A stretch of DNA of 64,000 nt, from positions 310,001-374,000 of the forward strand of contig OY783208.1 in NCBI GenBank assembly GCA_963678705.1, given 5' to 3'. Within the stretch, counting starts at the first letter, position 1, and every line of letters begins with the position of its first letter. The translations under genes were made by a program, and so were the position numbers. This document shows positions 45,673 to 58,055 of the stretch, piece by piece. The notes under the pieces were generated by a model. It did not search any database and had not been told where the DNA came from. It worked only from the letters and a program-made list of their open reading frames with translations. The DNA comes from Panorpa germanica. Taxonomy: Eukaryota > Arthropoda > Insecta > Mecoptera > Panorpidae.

Positions 45673-45684
45673 TACATATTCAGT

Positions 45685-48600
45685 ATGGACGAACCAGATC
45701 TTCAAGGGGGCGATATTTCTTACAGGGATATGGTCCCCAACGTGTGCGTAGCCCCTTCTGTGTTACGAGAATTATACGAAGACTCAGTTGTCTTCATAAC
45801 TGGAGGAACAGGATTCTTGGGGAAGATTTTAATTGAGAAACTACTGAGGTATGTAACTTATAACATTAGAAGAAGTTCAGACTGAATTCAAGATGGCGGA
45901 GATAAATTTTAGTGTTGCATAGTGAGAACTATTTGGACTATGTGTGGCAAATGTTTGGAATTCGTACACGAAGACGAACATTTCAATTGTTGATTGAACT
46001 TGATGTTAATAAATGTGTATTGGCGTGTCTATTTTATTAAATATCTAAATGTTGACGGAGATATAGCAATTAAAAGTTTGTATTGTAGTTTTAGCGCTAG
46101 AAATGGTCGGCCATATTTATGACGTAACATGTAGTGGGATAGGTCAGTTCATTATTACAATTATTTATCTTTAAATATTATTATTTTGCAATGTTTCATT
46201 TTAGAGAAAAATTATTACAATGTGTTAGAGCAGTGCATAAGATTTTTATGTGTAACAGAAAGAGACAGCAATATTGTTTTAAAAATATTTCTAAAGTAAA
46301 CAATTGAATTTAGTGTTAGGGTTATGTCGGTGGAGGGGTAGGATAGTGTGGGGGCGGGTGAGGCACTTGTATCTGATTCTTCTATAGACATACAGGCGCC
46401 AAATTTAAAATCAAAATCAAATGTTTAATCGGTGAATGGGAGGGGAAAGGGGGCAGGGGAAGTCCTGTGTATCTAATACACAAAGAATAATAAGTTTTTA
46501 TATTATTTAACCCTGCTAAGGCAGACATAATATTGAAACTTGTAAATAATATTTGATATTTTGATATATAAATACATATAGCAGAGATTTATGAGCTGTA
46601 AGGTTGGTAACCTGTAAACTTGTCAGAGTTCTGTCATGAATATGCTATTTCTTTTACGCTTTGTTGTATAAAAGAGATAGCAAGTTCTAGTAACTCACTT
46701 TATCAATATGTAGTACACTTTTATAGCAATTAAGACATAGTACACAAGCCCATTGCTAAAATTTTTCAGATCATGTCCGTACATAAGAAAGATATACGTC
46801 CTAGTCCGCCCAAAAAAGGGAAAAACCATGGAAGAAAGATTCGCAGAAATGTTTAAAGAGCCAGTGAGTATCTCTCTCAAATTCCACAACACAAATACTC
46901 GAAACTTTCTAAAAATTCATCTGTTTTAGGTGTTTGAAAGATTAATGGGAGAGAGAGAAGACCCCCCTGACAATATCTTTCCAATCGCTGGTGATTGCGG
47001 TATTTTGGGCCTTGGATTATCTTCAGAAGATCGTAAACTACTTGAAGAACAAGTTTCGGTTGTTTTTCATGCTGCGGCAACTGTCAGATTCGATGAAAAG
47101 CTTGACCACGCTGTTAATACAAATGTTCGTGGAGTTCGGGAAATGCTGGCCTTATGTAAAAGCATGCGACAGTTTAAGGTTTGTGTCTCTACTATTCTTA
47201 AACTTATTTCCCTGATGTAATGCATCTTATTCATTTTAGGTATTGGTCCATATAAGTACAGCTTTCTCACACTGTCCTAAAATGTTTATCGAAGAGAAGT
47301 TCTATCCGACACCAATCGAACCTGAAAAGTTAATAGACCTGGTGCAAGGAATGAAACCGGAAACAGTTGAAATGATGACACCGTCGTAAGCTATATTTAG
47401 TAACGATTTAAACCACTTTTTTATATAAAAACGTAATGGGCTTGTGTCCTCATTTTTTAGTGGTCGATTCTTCAATAGATGTTAATAAATGTGTATTGGC
47501 GTGTCTATTTTATTAAATATCTAAATGTTGACGGAGATATAGCAATTAAACATGTAGTGGGATAGGTCAGTTATGTTTTGTAGCTGTTGGTAGTCGAAAT
47601 AATCAAGTCAAATCAAAGAATAATAAGTTTTCATTTTATTTAACCTGTTACGACAGACATAATATTGAAATTTTATTGTTCCTTGAAACAGCTGTAAATA
47701 ATATTTGATATTTTGATATATAAATACATATAGCAGAGATTTATGAGCTGTAAGGTTGGCAGCGGTTGTGATGTCACATGCATTTGGAATGTGTACAACG
47801 TTGAATCCCTTTAATAATTAAAGAGACAAAATGACTTTTTTAATTGTTAATATCTCTTAACATATAAGGAGTTCTAGTAACCCACTTTATCAATATGTAG
47901 TACACTTTTATAGAAATTAAGACATAGGACACAAGCCCATTTTAAATATAAATTATTCTATTTAGAATTATTCATCCATGGCCAAATACTTATGCATATA
48001 CAAAAGCAGTTGCTGAGGAGCTGCTAAGAACTATGGGAAATCGAATGGCAATTGCTATAATACGACCATCTATTGGTAAATAAGAGAATTAATAAATTTG
48101 TAACCTTAACCAAGAAACAAACCTTTTTAATTTCTTTTTTATGATTTTAGTTATTGCAACAGCCCGAGAACCTCTTGCTGGTTGGATTGATAATTTGTAT
48201 GGAGCAACTGGAGTCGTTATAGCCGCTGCTGCAGGCCTCCTCCGAACTCTTCATTGCGATCCTAAAGCTGTCGCAGATTTGGTGCCTGCTGATTTGGTTG
48301 TCAATGCTGCAATTGTAGGCGCATATGATGTTGCTAAAGAAAAGTAAGGATCAAATAATGTGTTCAAAATTTGTGCGAGAGAGAAAAGTATATATTGCTG
48401 TTTGTTCTTTATGCGCATGCGTCATTAATAATTTTTAATATCTGTTCTATTTATTTCAGGAGTCTTAATGACAATGTGGAAAACCCAGAAATAGTGGAAA
48501 CGGAACCTAAAATTTATAATTATGTTAGCTGTACTCAAAAACCAATCACTTGGGGTAAGAAAATATTTTTTTAATAAGAAAAATTAAGTTATAATGAATA

Positions 48601-50589
48601 AATTAAATAATAATAAATTAAAGGATCTAAATAGACAAAGAAATTCCAAATCTCTTTTGAATCATTAATTAAACCTATGGATATATATGAACACACAATT
48701 ATTATCAAATAATATACACAGATGCATTGGTCCATTGATTTAGAAAGAAATAAATCAGGATTTGCTAAATATGAACAAATACATTTATTATTTGATAAAT
48801 TTAAATGAAATAACAAAGTTAGCTCTTATACTGGAGAACAATTAGCAATATTAAAAGCACTGGAAATTAATGAAAATATCAACAATAATAAAATTATAAT
48901 AATAACGGATTCTTTAAGTGTTTTAAAAAATTTAAATTCTAATGATAACAAATCAAATAATGATATTTGGACACGCAAAATTAAGGGGGTGTATTTCAAT
49001 ATAATAAATAAGAATAATACCATAAAATTGATGTGGATACCAGGACATTGTGGAATAAGAGGAAACGAAATTGCGGATAAATTGGCAAAGGAATCAATAA
49101 ATTAGGAAATTGAGATGAAAGTGAAATTACTTTCATATGAAATTTTTAATATAATCAAAAAATTAAACTTCAATTTGAGAAACCAAGATTTCATTAACAA
49201 AAGTCAGTTAAAAGGAAGAGATTATTATATGTTACATCCAAATTTAAGTAAGAAGAGATGGTTTAGAAATGAGCCCCACAAAATGATATCAACTATAATC
49301 AGAATCAAAAGTAATCATTGTAAAACTCACCTGTCCAGCTCACCTGTACAAAATTAATATTAAATCCGACGATAGATGTCAATGTGGTGAAGAAGGAACT
49401 TTGGATCATATTATATTTGAATGCATAAATTATAGTTTAGAAATATCTAAATTCAATAGTGAAATATTAGATGTGATTAAAACTTTTACTGTTAATACTA
49501 AATTTTTGTTAAGTGATTCAAAATTAATTAGTGAATTATTGAAATATTTAGAAATTTGTAAAATAGAATTATAAATTGATCAATTTATATATTTTTTGGT
49601 TGTTTCAGGTGAATTTATGGATTTGACTTTGTTCTTTGGAACTGCGGTGCCCCTGATGGTCACTTTGTGGTACCCTGATTTTGCGTTGACAAAATACAAA
49701 ATATGGCACCAATTAAAAGTTTTATTCTTGCACATGGTACCAGCGCATATAGTCGACACCATAGCTAAGATACTAGGACGACCACCCTTGTAAGTAAAAC
49801 GATAAAAGAAAGTATATTTTCGATAATGTTTTTTGACGACACAGTTAATATATAATTATTTCTATAATTACTACATGATAAAATAACATTTAAAGAATAC
49901 TTTGTGAAATTTTCATAAATAAATATCAAGAAATGAGCCATTGACAGCGAATCTCCGGTGACGTCACAAAAAAAGTAACTCATAACTCATCACTGGATTA
50001 TTTGAAATCAAAAAACCAAAATGATTTTATTAGTTGATAAGTTTCTGCAGGACACCCTGTTAAGTAACTCGACAGCGTTACCTCGGCATTTATGTAAAGA
50101 AAGAGTGTGCAAAATTGCATTGCGGATCGGTGCAGTAGATTTTGAGCTACACTCTGAAAAAGCCGACAGTTTTACTCCAATCGACTTCTAATTTTCACAC
50201 AATAAACTTAATATGTTGTACAATATTCTCCATATTTTTCCAGATTAGTCAATGGGTATCGAAAGGTAAACAAATTCGCTGACGTCATCTCATATTTTTG
50301 CACCCAGCAATGGCGATTCACGAATACAAACACCAGGAGGCTCACGGAGATGCTGTCCATGGAAGATCGTAAGGAGTTCGACTGCGACATGGCTAGAATA
50401 ACGTGGACTGATTATTTTTACACTTATGTTCGAGGAATGCGAGTTTATTTGCGCCGAGATGGTTTAGAGACAGTTCCGGCAGCTCAGAAGCGTTTCCGAA
50501 GACTTCAAATTGCGCACTACCTCCTGGTGTCATCCACGTGGGGTCTGGTGTTCTTTCTAAGTTACAAATTGTATCAGTGTATATTTTAA
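45685..50589 (+). CDS. Fatty acyl-CoA reductase (alcohol-forming)
   Basis: Reduces fatty acyl-CoA to fatty alcohol with NADPH, for waxes, cuticular lipids or pheromone. Nine exons: 45685-45848, 46770-46863, 46930-47178, 47240-47385, 47966-48075, 48151-48343, 48460-48554, 49609-49789, 50244-50589; 525 aa, normal for the family, with all phases consistent. The Rossmann part has ITGGTGFLGKILIEKLLR (residues ~38-55), VLVRPKKGKTMEERF, VFHAAATVRFDE, VHISTAFSHC, the YAYTKAVAEELL catalytic Tyr/Lys pair, IIRPSIV, EPLAGWIDN and DLVPADLVVNA. The C-terminal FAR/sterile domain follows (DYFYTYVRGMRVYLRRDG), and the end is hydrophobic (STWGLVFFLSYKLYQ), suggesting membrane association. Four introns each contain a single mobile element. 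AATAAA at about 50617. Chain-length preference cannot be inferred. Confidence 0.95.
45979..46754 (+). mobile_element. Family A element in reductase intron 1
   Basis: Begins within the caattgttgattgaacttga module, carries part of the long GC-richer module (46330-46470), and ends AAGACATAGTACACAAGCCC, an intact but mutated right terminus 16 nt before exon 2. Confidence 0.75.
47435..47941 (+). mobile_element. Family A MITE, complete copy, in reductase intron 4
   Basis: Both ends intact: AATGGGCTTGTGTCCTCATT and GGACACAAGCCCATT. It has internal deletions relative to the 600-bp copies. Removing it would leave an intron of about 73 bp. Confidence 0.9.
48373..48430 (+). repeat. Family B fragment in reductase intron 6
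   Basis: TGTGCGAGAGAGAAAAGTAT and TTCTTTATGCGCATGCGTCA: one arm only, 30 bp before the exon 7 acceptor. Confidence 0.65.
48595..49575 (+). pseudogene. Non-LTR retrotransposon RNase H / 3' end in reductase intron 7
   Basis: Second copy of the fragment at 38165-38960, extending further 5' (48600-48840). It shows a YTD-like start of RNase H near 48716, SSYTGEQLAILKALEINEN with the catalytic Glu, ITDSLSVLKNL, and KLMWIPGHCGIRGNEIADKL. A TAG interrupts it at about 49103 and a frame change near 49357 leads into the CQCGEEGTLDHIIFEC tail. It ends at the same 3' position as the other copy and occupies almost the whole intron (48555-49608). Not functional. Confidence 0.8.
49815..50222 (+). repeat. 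Family C repeat in reductase intron 8
   Basis: Same sequence as 27030-27495 with an internal deletion (about 70 bp lost after ttttgagctacactctgaaa). It occupies nearly all of intron 8 (49790-50243) and ends about 20 bp before the last exon's acceptor. Confidence 0.75.
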
Positions 50590-50634
50590 AACTAAGTTAT
50601 TTTTGTTTTTGGTGTAAATAAATGGTTGCCAACA

Positions 50635-50960
50635 TATATTTCTTGAAATATCTCCTAACCAGTGCGTCCTACGGTAAAAATAGTTCTTATCATTCTGATA
50701 GAGGGCTCAATTTCCTACAATTTGTGTTTACAACATTTTTCTGTATGTCTGATAGATATTGTGCTACACCGCTGTAAAGTTGAACACTTCACTACGAGTG
50801 CATGCGCTTACTATTTTACCGATATCTCTTAAACCCGTTACAGTATCTAAACTTATCAGCCATCATTTTAAAGGTTTTTTAACGCTCTACAACTTTTATT
50901 TCAACATTTTTTTGATAACTCTAATAGTTTACTTAGAAATGTGTAACAGATCGTACCATA
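50635..50960 (+). repeat. Family F repeat
   Basis: Starts atctcctaaccagtgcgtcc, then attgtgctacaccgctgtaa, then cgagtgcatgcgcttact and cttaaacccgttacagtatc. Other copies: 51455-52110 (interrupted) and 54640-54925 (reversed). Confidence 0.65.
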
Positions 50961-51454
50961 TATTTCAATATACGCAAAACGCTCGGTGACCCGAACATTA
51001 ACGAGATTAACCGACACCTGCACCACAAGTAATAACTTCTACTACATATTGAAAAACCTAAAACAAATCCTAGTGACCACTGAGTACTGTGTTGAACAGC
51101 TAGCAGGTAATCCCGATCATTCACGAGTCAACCCGAACGATGAATTCGTTGTTAACACAAGCAATTCCTCGAAACAAGACACGAAAACAAAAATTCGTAT
51201 TTTTGATTGTGAACAAATAATTTTTGAATGAGATTTATTATTTATGAATTTATAACGTGCATAAACTTGTCTGTTTCTGCGGGGGGTGGGATTAAAAAAT
51301 GAAGCCAACCAATAGGAGCGTTTTGTTAATTACACAAAGTACACTTACCCTTGAAATTAACTTTAAATTAAATATTATAAATTAAACGAACATTTATTCC
51401 GTAATACAAGAAAAGTTGAATTTTTAAAATTTGCTGAACTCATAATTATGAATT
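50961..51454. other. Intergenic stretch, no gene recognised
   Basis: Short frames on both strands overlap and match no family known to me. Confidence 0.3.
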
Positions 51455-52110
51455 TGCTAATATCTCGTTACCAGTGCGTCCTACGGTAAAATCAGTTATC
51501 ATCAATCTGATAGAGGACTCAATTTTCTACAATTTATGTATACAACATTCTTTTGTATGTCTGATAGATATTGTGCTACACCGCTTTAAAGTTGACCACT
51601 TTGTAAATAGGTTTTATATAGACGTGGCTTTTATGATAAATGTAAATTGGTTATTTTTAATCATTTAAAGGTAAAACTATAACCCTAACATCACTAAAAT
51701 GTTCAGACAACATGTATTTCATTATTTAAACGTTAATGCTGGTCCATTAGTCTATTTAGCGCAATTAAAAATGCATTATTTAATGAGACTAATAATGTAT
51801 TTGTAAATATATTTAATAAAAATAAATTGACTTGGAATTTGAACCGGTGCAGACTTGAAGAAACCTACTGGTAACAAGAAAGTAATGACCAAGGTTATAC
51901 TAATTAAATAATTTCGTTTTATGATTTCTAATTTATAAGACGTTGCAAAATCTTACATAAGATTGAACGAGCAATCTCTTCGAGTGCATGCGCTTACAAA
52001 AATGCTCATATCTCTTAAACCCGTTACAGTATCTAAACTTATCATCCACCATTTTAAAGGATTTTTAACGTTCTACAACTTTCATTTTTTCGATAAAATC
52101 AATACTTTAC
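51455..52110 (+). repeat. Family F repeat interrupted by other sequence
   Basis: The F sequence (ctcgttaccagtgcgtccta ... ccgctttaaagttgaccact) stops at about 51602 and resumes at about 51975 (cgagtgcatgcgcttacaaa). The insert contains a diverged family D end (ggttatttttaatcatttaa, gttcagacaacatgtatttc). Confidence 0.55.
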
Positions 52111-52818
52111 GTATATTTATTAAATTAAAAATATCTTAACATATTTTTGTTATTAGTAAAGTTTCAAACCAGGAAGTATAGAAGCATGTAGAAGTCGATT
52201 TTTATGATTTTTTTGCAGCTAAATGAAAGCTTATTTCTTATTTCTGTTTAAACATCTTCTTAGGGCACGTCTTCACCTTCTTAAAAGTATTTTTGGAACG
52301 TAAGAATATTAATTATTACCTGAGATATATCCATACGCAAGTCACCTTGTTTTTCAGGCAATTATACTATATTATCTATTCTAGAAATCGCATTATTTTT
52401 CGATTCACTAATTATCTATTAATTAATCATTTTAAGAGAATATTTTTGCACCACGTTGGATTGTTATTCACAAACAGTGTGTGAGCAAAATTTGAGCCCG
52501 ATAGCTTATCATTTACTTGTTTTAATCATTTATTGACTACTTGACAATTGATTTTTTCTTTATTATTAACATTTCTGTAAATATTAAGGAAAACGATTGT
52601 AATTTATTCTATATAAGTTATTTTTCAACTTTACAAATTCCTTTTGCTTAGTTCCGAAGAATTTATTGTAAGAACAATGCTTTCTTGGTGTCAACAAATA
52701 TAAATTTAAGGAGAAGTCATTAATCAACTATTTATTAACTCTGTTATCGATCCCAAATGATTATAATATCATTATTGAAAAGAAATTCAATAAATAAAGT
52801 TCGAAATAGATTGAGACA
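52111..52818. other. Upstream region of the alpha-mannosidase
   Basis: AT-rich, no coding frame. Promoter and leader are presumed but not locatable. Confidence 0.3.
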
Positions 52819-55800
52819 ATGATGGTGCAGTTAAAAATTAATTTGGTTCGTATCTTGGTCTTGTTTTTGGTGGTGAATCAGACATATTCTCATGAGAATA
52901 ACAACAGGTAAGAATAGGTTAGTGTCCTATGTCTTAATGGGCTTGTGTCCTCATTTTTTAGTGGTCAATTTTTCAATTGTTGATTGAACTTGATGTTAAT
53001 AAATGTGTATTGGCGTGTCTATTTTATTAAATATCTAAATGTTGACGGAGATATAGCAATTAAAAATTTGAATTGTAGTTTTAGCGCTAGAAATGGTCAC
53101 CCATATTTGTATGACGTTAAGTCAGTTATTTGTTGAGTAGGTCAGTGCAGTAGTAATGTTTTGTAGCTGTTGGTAGTCGAAATAATCAAGTCAAGTCAAA
53201 GAATAATAAGTTTTTATTTTATTTAACCCTGCTAAGGCAGACATAATACTGAAATTTTATTATTCCTTGAAATAGCTGTTAATAATATTTGATATTTTGA
53301 TGTATAAATACATATAGCAGAGATTTATGAGCTGTAAGGTTGGCAGCGGTTGTGATGTCACATGCATTTGGAATGTGTACAACGTTGAATCCCTTTAATA
53401 ATTAAAGAGACAAAATGCCTTTTTTAATTGTTAATATCTCCTAACATATAAGGAGTTCTAGTAACCCACTTTATCAATATGTAGTACACTTTTATAGAAA
53501 TTAAGACATAGGACACAAGCCCAATCTCTGCTATATGGATTTATATATCAAAATATCAAATATTATTTACAGCTATTTCAAGGAACAATAAAATTCCAAT
53601 ATTATGTCTGCCGTAACAGAGTTAAATAAAATGAAAACTTATTATTCTTTGCGTACTAGATACGCAGGACTACCAACAGCTACAAAACATGTTACGTCAT
53701 ACAAATATGGTCGACATTTCTAGCGCTAAAACTATAATTCAAATTTTTAATTGCTATATCTCCGTCAACATTTAGATATTTAATAAAATAGACACGCCAA
53801 TACACATTTATTGACATCAATTTCAATTAACAATTGAAATGAGAACACATAAAACTGCTTCTAACTTATAAACCATTAGTTTTTTGAAAGAATGTCACTC
53901 TTAATAAATTTTGCGTAGTTTAATCAGCTTTCATTTGCCGTAACAGTAATTAAAATATATTAAGCGATTACTTAGATATCGCATTTTTAATGGTGGCAGC
54001 CATTTTGAATCTTGAATAAAACCGAGAAGGGTGCGAAATTTTAATTGACTCCATATGTTAAAAATCATCCACTTATTAAACCCTTTCGCTGTAAGAATGA
54101 ATTAATTTGCTTTTTTGTTTTCTCTTTGCTTTTTTGACAGTTACAAAATAAAAGTTGACTTCATGGACATAGCGCCTGTTTTTTCCGATGCTGCAACCTG
54201 CCAAACGCTTGTGGTTAACACTGCTAACATTGACACTTTGAAAATATTTCCGTCGCTTAATTTTACGGTAAGAAAACCAGAACCATCTGATAGTTTCTTT
54301 TTTAAATTGCTGTATTAACTACACCGTTGTTTATTTTTTAATGGTTCTTGTTCTATTCAAGAGAGTATTCCATAATAAATATGTGTGTGACGTCACAGAT
54401 ATGTGACGAAATTGAAATTGAAATTTTTAATAGCTATATCTTTGTCATCTTTGAGATATTTATAAAAATAAAAACGTCAATATACTTATATTAACCTATA
54501 TTTTAATTAAAGTTAAAAAAAAACTTAAAGCTGAAATTTTTCTTTAGTATACTGGAAAAATTGATGATATATGGGATGAAGAAACAGAAAAAGATTTTAG
54601 AACTGAAATGAGACATCCGCGTAAACAACCACTGCAGGTAAAGTAAACAAACTAACTTTTCTAAGTAAACTATTAGTTTTATGAAAAAAATGTTTATATG
54701 AAAGTTGTAGAACGTTAAAAGACCTTTAAAATGAAGTTTAGATACCGTAACGGGTTTAAGAGTTATAGGCAAAATTGTAACCGTATGCACTCGAAGTGTA
54801 GTGGTCAACTTTAAAGCGGTGTAGCTCAATATCTATCAGACATAGAAAAAAATGTTGTATATAAAAATTGTAGCAAATTGAGTCCTCTATTGACTATTTT
54901 TATCGTAAGACGCACTGGTAAAGAGATATCACTAAAATACTGCTTATTTGTCATCTCTTTTATACAACATAAATTTCGTTAATTCTTCTTTTATGGTTAA
55001 TTTCAGGTGATGATCATTCCTCATTCGCACAACGATGCAGGGTGGCTTAAAAGTTTTAATGATTACTACATCACTAGTACCAGAGACATTTTAAATTCAT
55101 TGGTTACAAATATGGTAAAATATGAAAATTTAACATTCGTTTGGAATGATATGGCCTTCCTTAGCGAGTGGTGGAAAACAGCACCCGTATCTATGAAGCA
55201 GGTAAAGTTAGAACAAAAAGTTACTTATAAAAGTTGTAAATAATATTATTAGCCACAAAAAAGCTCTTTACAAATTTTTTGTAGGAGCTATAGTTTCTAA
55301 GATATACAGAAGAAACTGGTTACATGTTATTTTCAATATGGCGTCTTCTCAATTTCAGAATATAAGAGATTTGGTTAAATCCGGACGTCTTGAGTTGACC
55401 ACAGGAGGTTGGGTCATGCCAGATGAAGCTACCACGCATCTCTTCGGGTTGCTGGACCAATTAATCGAAGGCCACGAATGGCTGCATCTAAATCTAAACG
55501 CTACTCCAATAACCGCTTGGTCGATCGATGCGTTTGGTCATGGCAGCACCTTGCCTTACCTCCTCTCAATATCCGGACTAAATTACACATTTATCCAACG
55601 AATATCCTACACGTGGAAACGTTGGTTCGTCAAAGTGAAGGTCGAAGATTTCCAGTGGATTCCTTCCTGGAAGATGGAAGCCTTGGATTGTCCAAACCCT
55701 CATTGCCAGAAAACTACCAGAGGATCAATCCTTACGCATCACAGACCTTTCAACTTGTACACGTTCCATAGTTCCGGGCCAAATAAAGATAAATGTATAA

Positions 55801-58055
55801 AGCATCTTCCTTTAGGTAACAAGAAATTACTAAAGAAAAATGCCAAAAATTTGATGCATCAATTCCAAAAGGCAGGTTATTTGTTTCCTCACAATGTTCT
55901 GCCTATTTTAATAGGAGGAGATTTTTCCTACAAATCGGACAGCGACTTTCACAACACTTACACTTTTGTCAACACCTTAGCGAAATTTGCGAGGGACAAC
56001 CTGAAGAAGTATAACGTAGAGGTAATGTTTGGAACCCCTAGAATGTATTTCGAGAAGATTCTTCGAAGACAATCGGTGTATCCAACTTTGTCGGGCGATT
56101 TTTTCGTTTATGCAGAGACTGACATCCCTTCACTAACTTATTGGTCCGGTTTCTTCACAACGCGGCCATTTATGAAGAAGCTGGGACGTGAATTAGAGCA
56201 CCAGGTTCGAAATGCAGAGATTTTGTTCACCATTGCGCTAAACGATGCTCGACAAAGTAGGAATTTCGACAATGTCTTCAAACTGGAGCTGTTGTACAAC
56301 ACGTTGGTGGCTTCGAGGAGACATTTGGCACTTTTTCAACATCATGATGGCGTCACAGGCACATCTACAAAGGCAGTTATGCAAGATTTTGGTCAAGGTT
56401 TATTTTGCGGTCTTAGTAATGCAATCGACGTCCAAAAATCGGCAGTGGAAGCTTTGTTGAGCGAGAAAATTGACAACAAGTACTCTTTGGACACTTTCCG
56501 AACACACCAGGACGATATTCCTGAGAAATTACCGATTTTAGTATCGGATAATCTACGGGAGATTGCCCTTTTTAATTCCTTAGCTCAGCATCGTACGGAA
56601 CTTGTCATAATTAGGACAAATTCCTCACAAATTAAAGTAGTAAATTCCAATAACATCACGATCCAATTCCAGATAAATCCTGTATGGTTAACGCCAAGTG
56701 TTAACAAGGATATTATGAAGGTAACTGAAAAAGAATTCGAGGTTATCTTCGTGGCAAAATTACCACCGCTAAGTCTTTCGAGATATTACGTCACCATAGA
56801 TAAGGACACAAGGGAGCGAACAGGAATTACGAAAATTTATTGCAAGAATTGCACACAGAAAGGGGATGCCTTCGTAATCAAGGAATTAACACCAGATAAA
56901 TTGGAACTTGAGAATTTTCATATTAGGCTATCGTTCAATGAGTCAACAGGGATGTTAAAATCAATAACGAAGAAGAAATCGAAAAAGATAATCAAATGCA
57001 ACATTTCTTTTGGTTCTTACTTTGCCCAGAAAGGGGCTTATATCTTAAATATTGACAGACAAGAACCAAAATTTAATATTCTGACGAGTTTCTCAAAGAA
57101 AATTAAAATTATTCGGACTACAGGTTATATCACCAACGAAATTACAGTTATTCATGGAAAGAACTTCCTCCACACCATCAGAATTTTTAATAATCAACTT
57201 GGCACCGTTTCAAAAGCTGTTTATGTGGAAAATGAAGTCAATTTGCAGTTTAACAACACAGAAATGTTCATGCGGTTTTCAACAAACATTAAAAATAGGA
57301 ATCCACCAGTTTTCTACACGGATTCCAACGGTTTTCAATTCCAAAAACGGGTTTTTGTTGATAAACCATTAAAAACTGAAGCTAATGTTTACCCAAGTAC
57401 AACAATGACGTTTATCCAAGACACGAACCAACGTCTTACAGTAATAAGTAATCATGCTAAAGGTGTTACAAGCTTAAAAACAGGAACCCTAGACTTAATG
57501 ATAGATAGAAGGCTGTCATCTGCAGATGGTAAAGGTGTAAATGAAGGTGTTTCAGACAATGTACCAACATTACATCAATATTGGTTCGTTTTTGAAGATG
57601 GTACCAACCAAACAAGAAAGCGGGAGAGAGTTTACGAAGTTCCAACTATGTTTGCTAATTACCTAAGCAATACTTTGAACTACCCGATTAATATCTACTT
57701 TAATAAAGTCCTCCAGAAGGTGACCAAGAAGGATTTGACGATGTTGATGACTTCCTTTCCTTGTGATATCCATTTGGTTAACCTCAGGAGTAGAACTGTA
57801 TCGGGCAATCAGGTTGGGTTTGAAGCTTTGATGATTCTACAAAAGCAAGGATTCACGTGTGAATATGGACATGACATTAACTTCCGTTGTGAAGCGGTAC
57901 AAAACTTTAAGGAGAATCAAATCTTTGAATTTATTGACGTAAATTTGCTAACGGAGTGTTCCTTGACAGGAATTTATGACGAACAGGTTATACAAAATTT
58001 AGATCACTTGAAAATTGATCCCATGGAGATTAAAACAGTTAAAATTTTGTTTTAA
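52819..58055 (+). CDS. Alpha-mannosidase, GH38, Golgi II type
   Basis: Trims mannose residues during N-glycan processing in the Golgi. Five exons: 52819-52907, 54141-54267, 54548-54637, 55007-55201, 55359-58055; 1065 aa, close to the usual 1100. A short basic start and one hydrophobic segment (INLVRILVLFLVVNQTYS) suit a signal anchor or signal peptide. The GH38 domain starts at about residue 103 with IIPHSHNDAGWL (His108 and Asp112 as zinc ligands). GGWVMPDEA and WSIDAFGH follow, with the nucleophile Asp at about 224; then GDFFVYAETD--YWSGFFTTRP, and FQHHDGVTGT at about 495 with the third zinc ligand. Middle and C-terminal beta domains follow. Many N-x-S/T sites occur. HSHND is the Golgi/II form, but Pro is replaced by Ala in both HSHNDPGW and IDPFG. 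All catalytic residues I can see are present. AATAAA lies right after the stop. Confidence 0.93.
52917..53830 (-). mobile_element. Older family A copy split by a younger one
   Basis: Left remnant 52917-52935 (agtgtcctatgtctt, the reversed right terminus) and right remnant 53526-53830 (tail, core, then acatttattgacatcaattt) in reversed orientation around the element at 52936-53525. Confidence 0.65.
52936..53525 (+). mobile_element. Family A MITE, complete copy, nested in another family A copy
   Basis: Intact ends AATGGGCTTGTGTCCTCATT and GGACACAAGCCCAAT. It is flanked on the left by agtgtcctatgtctt and on the right by tctctgctatatggatttat, which are parts of a reversed family A element. It therefore inserted into an older copy. 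In mannosidase intron 1. Confidence 0.85.
54285..54365 (+). repeat. End fragment of the 32315-33125 element
   Basis: Shares tagtttcttttttaaattgc and actacaccgttgtttatttt with the terminal repeat of that element. In mannosidase intron 2. Confidence 0.5.
54640..54925 (-). repeat. Family F repeat in mannosidase intron 3
   Basis: Reverse of the 50635 copy: gtttagataccgtaacgggt, cactcgaagtgtagtggtca, ctcaatatctatcagacata, cgtaagacgcactggtaaag. It starts just after the donor and fills most of intron 3 (54638-55006). Confidence 0.7.

Noticed and set aside
42370-45680. A cystine-knot ligand exon downstream of the propeptide gene
   Set aside because: No frame with the expected Cys spacing was seen; the sequence is family B and H elements and AT-rich spacer.
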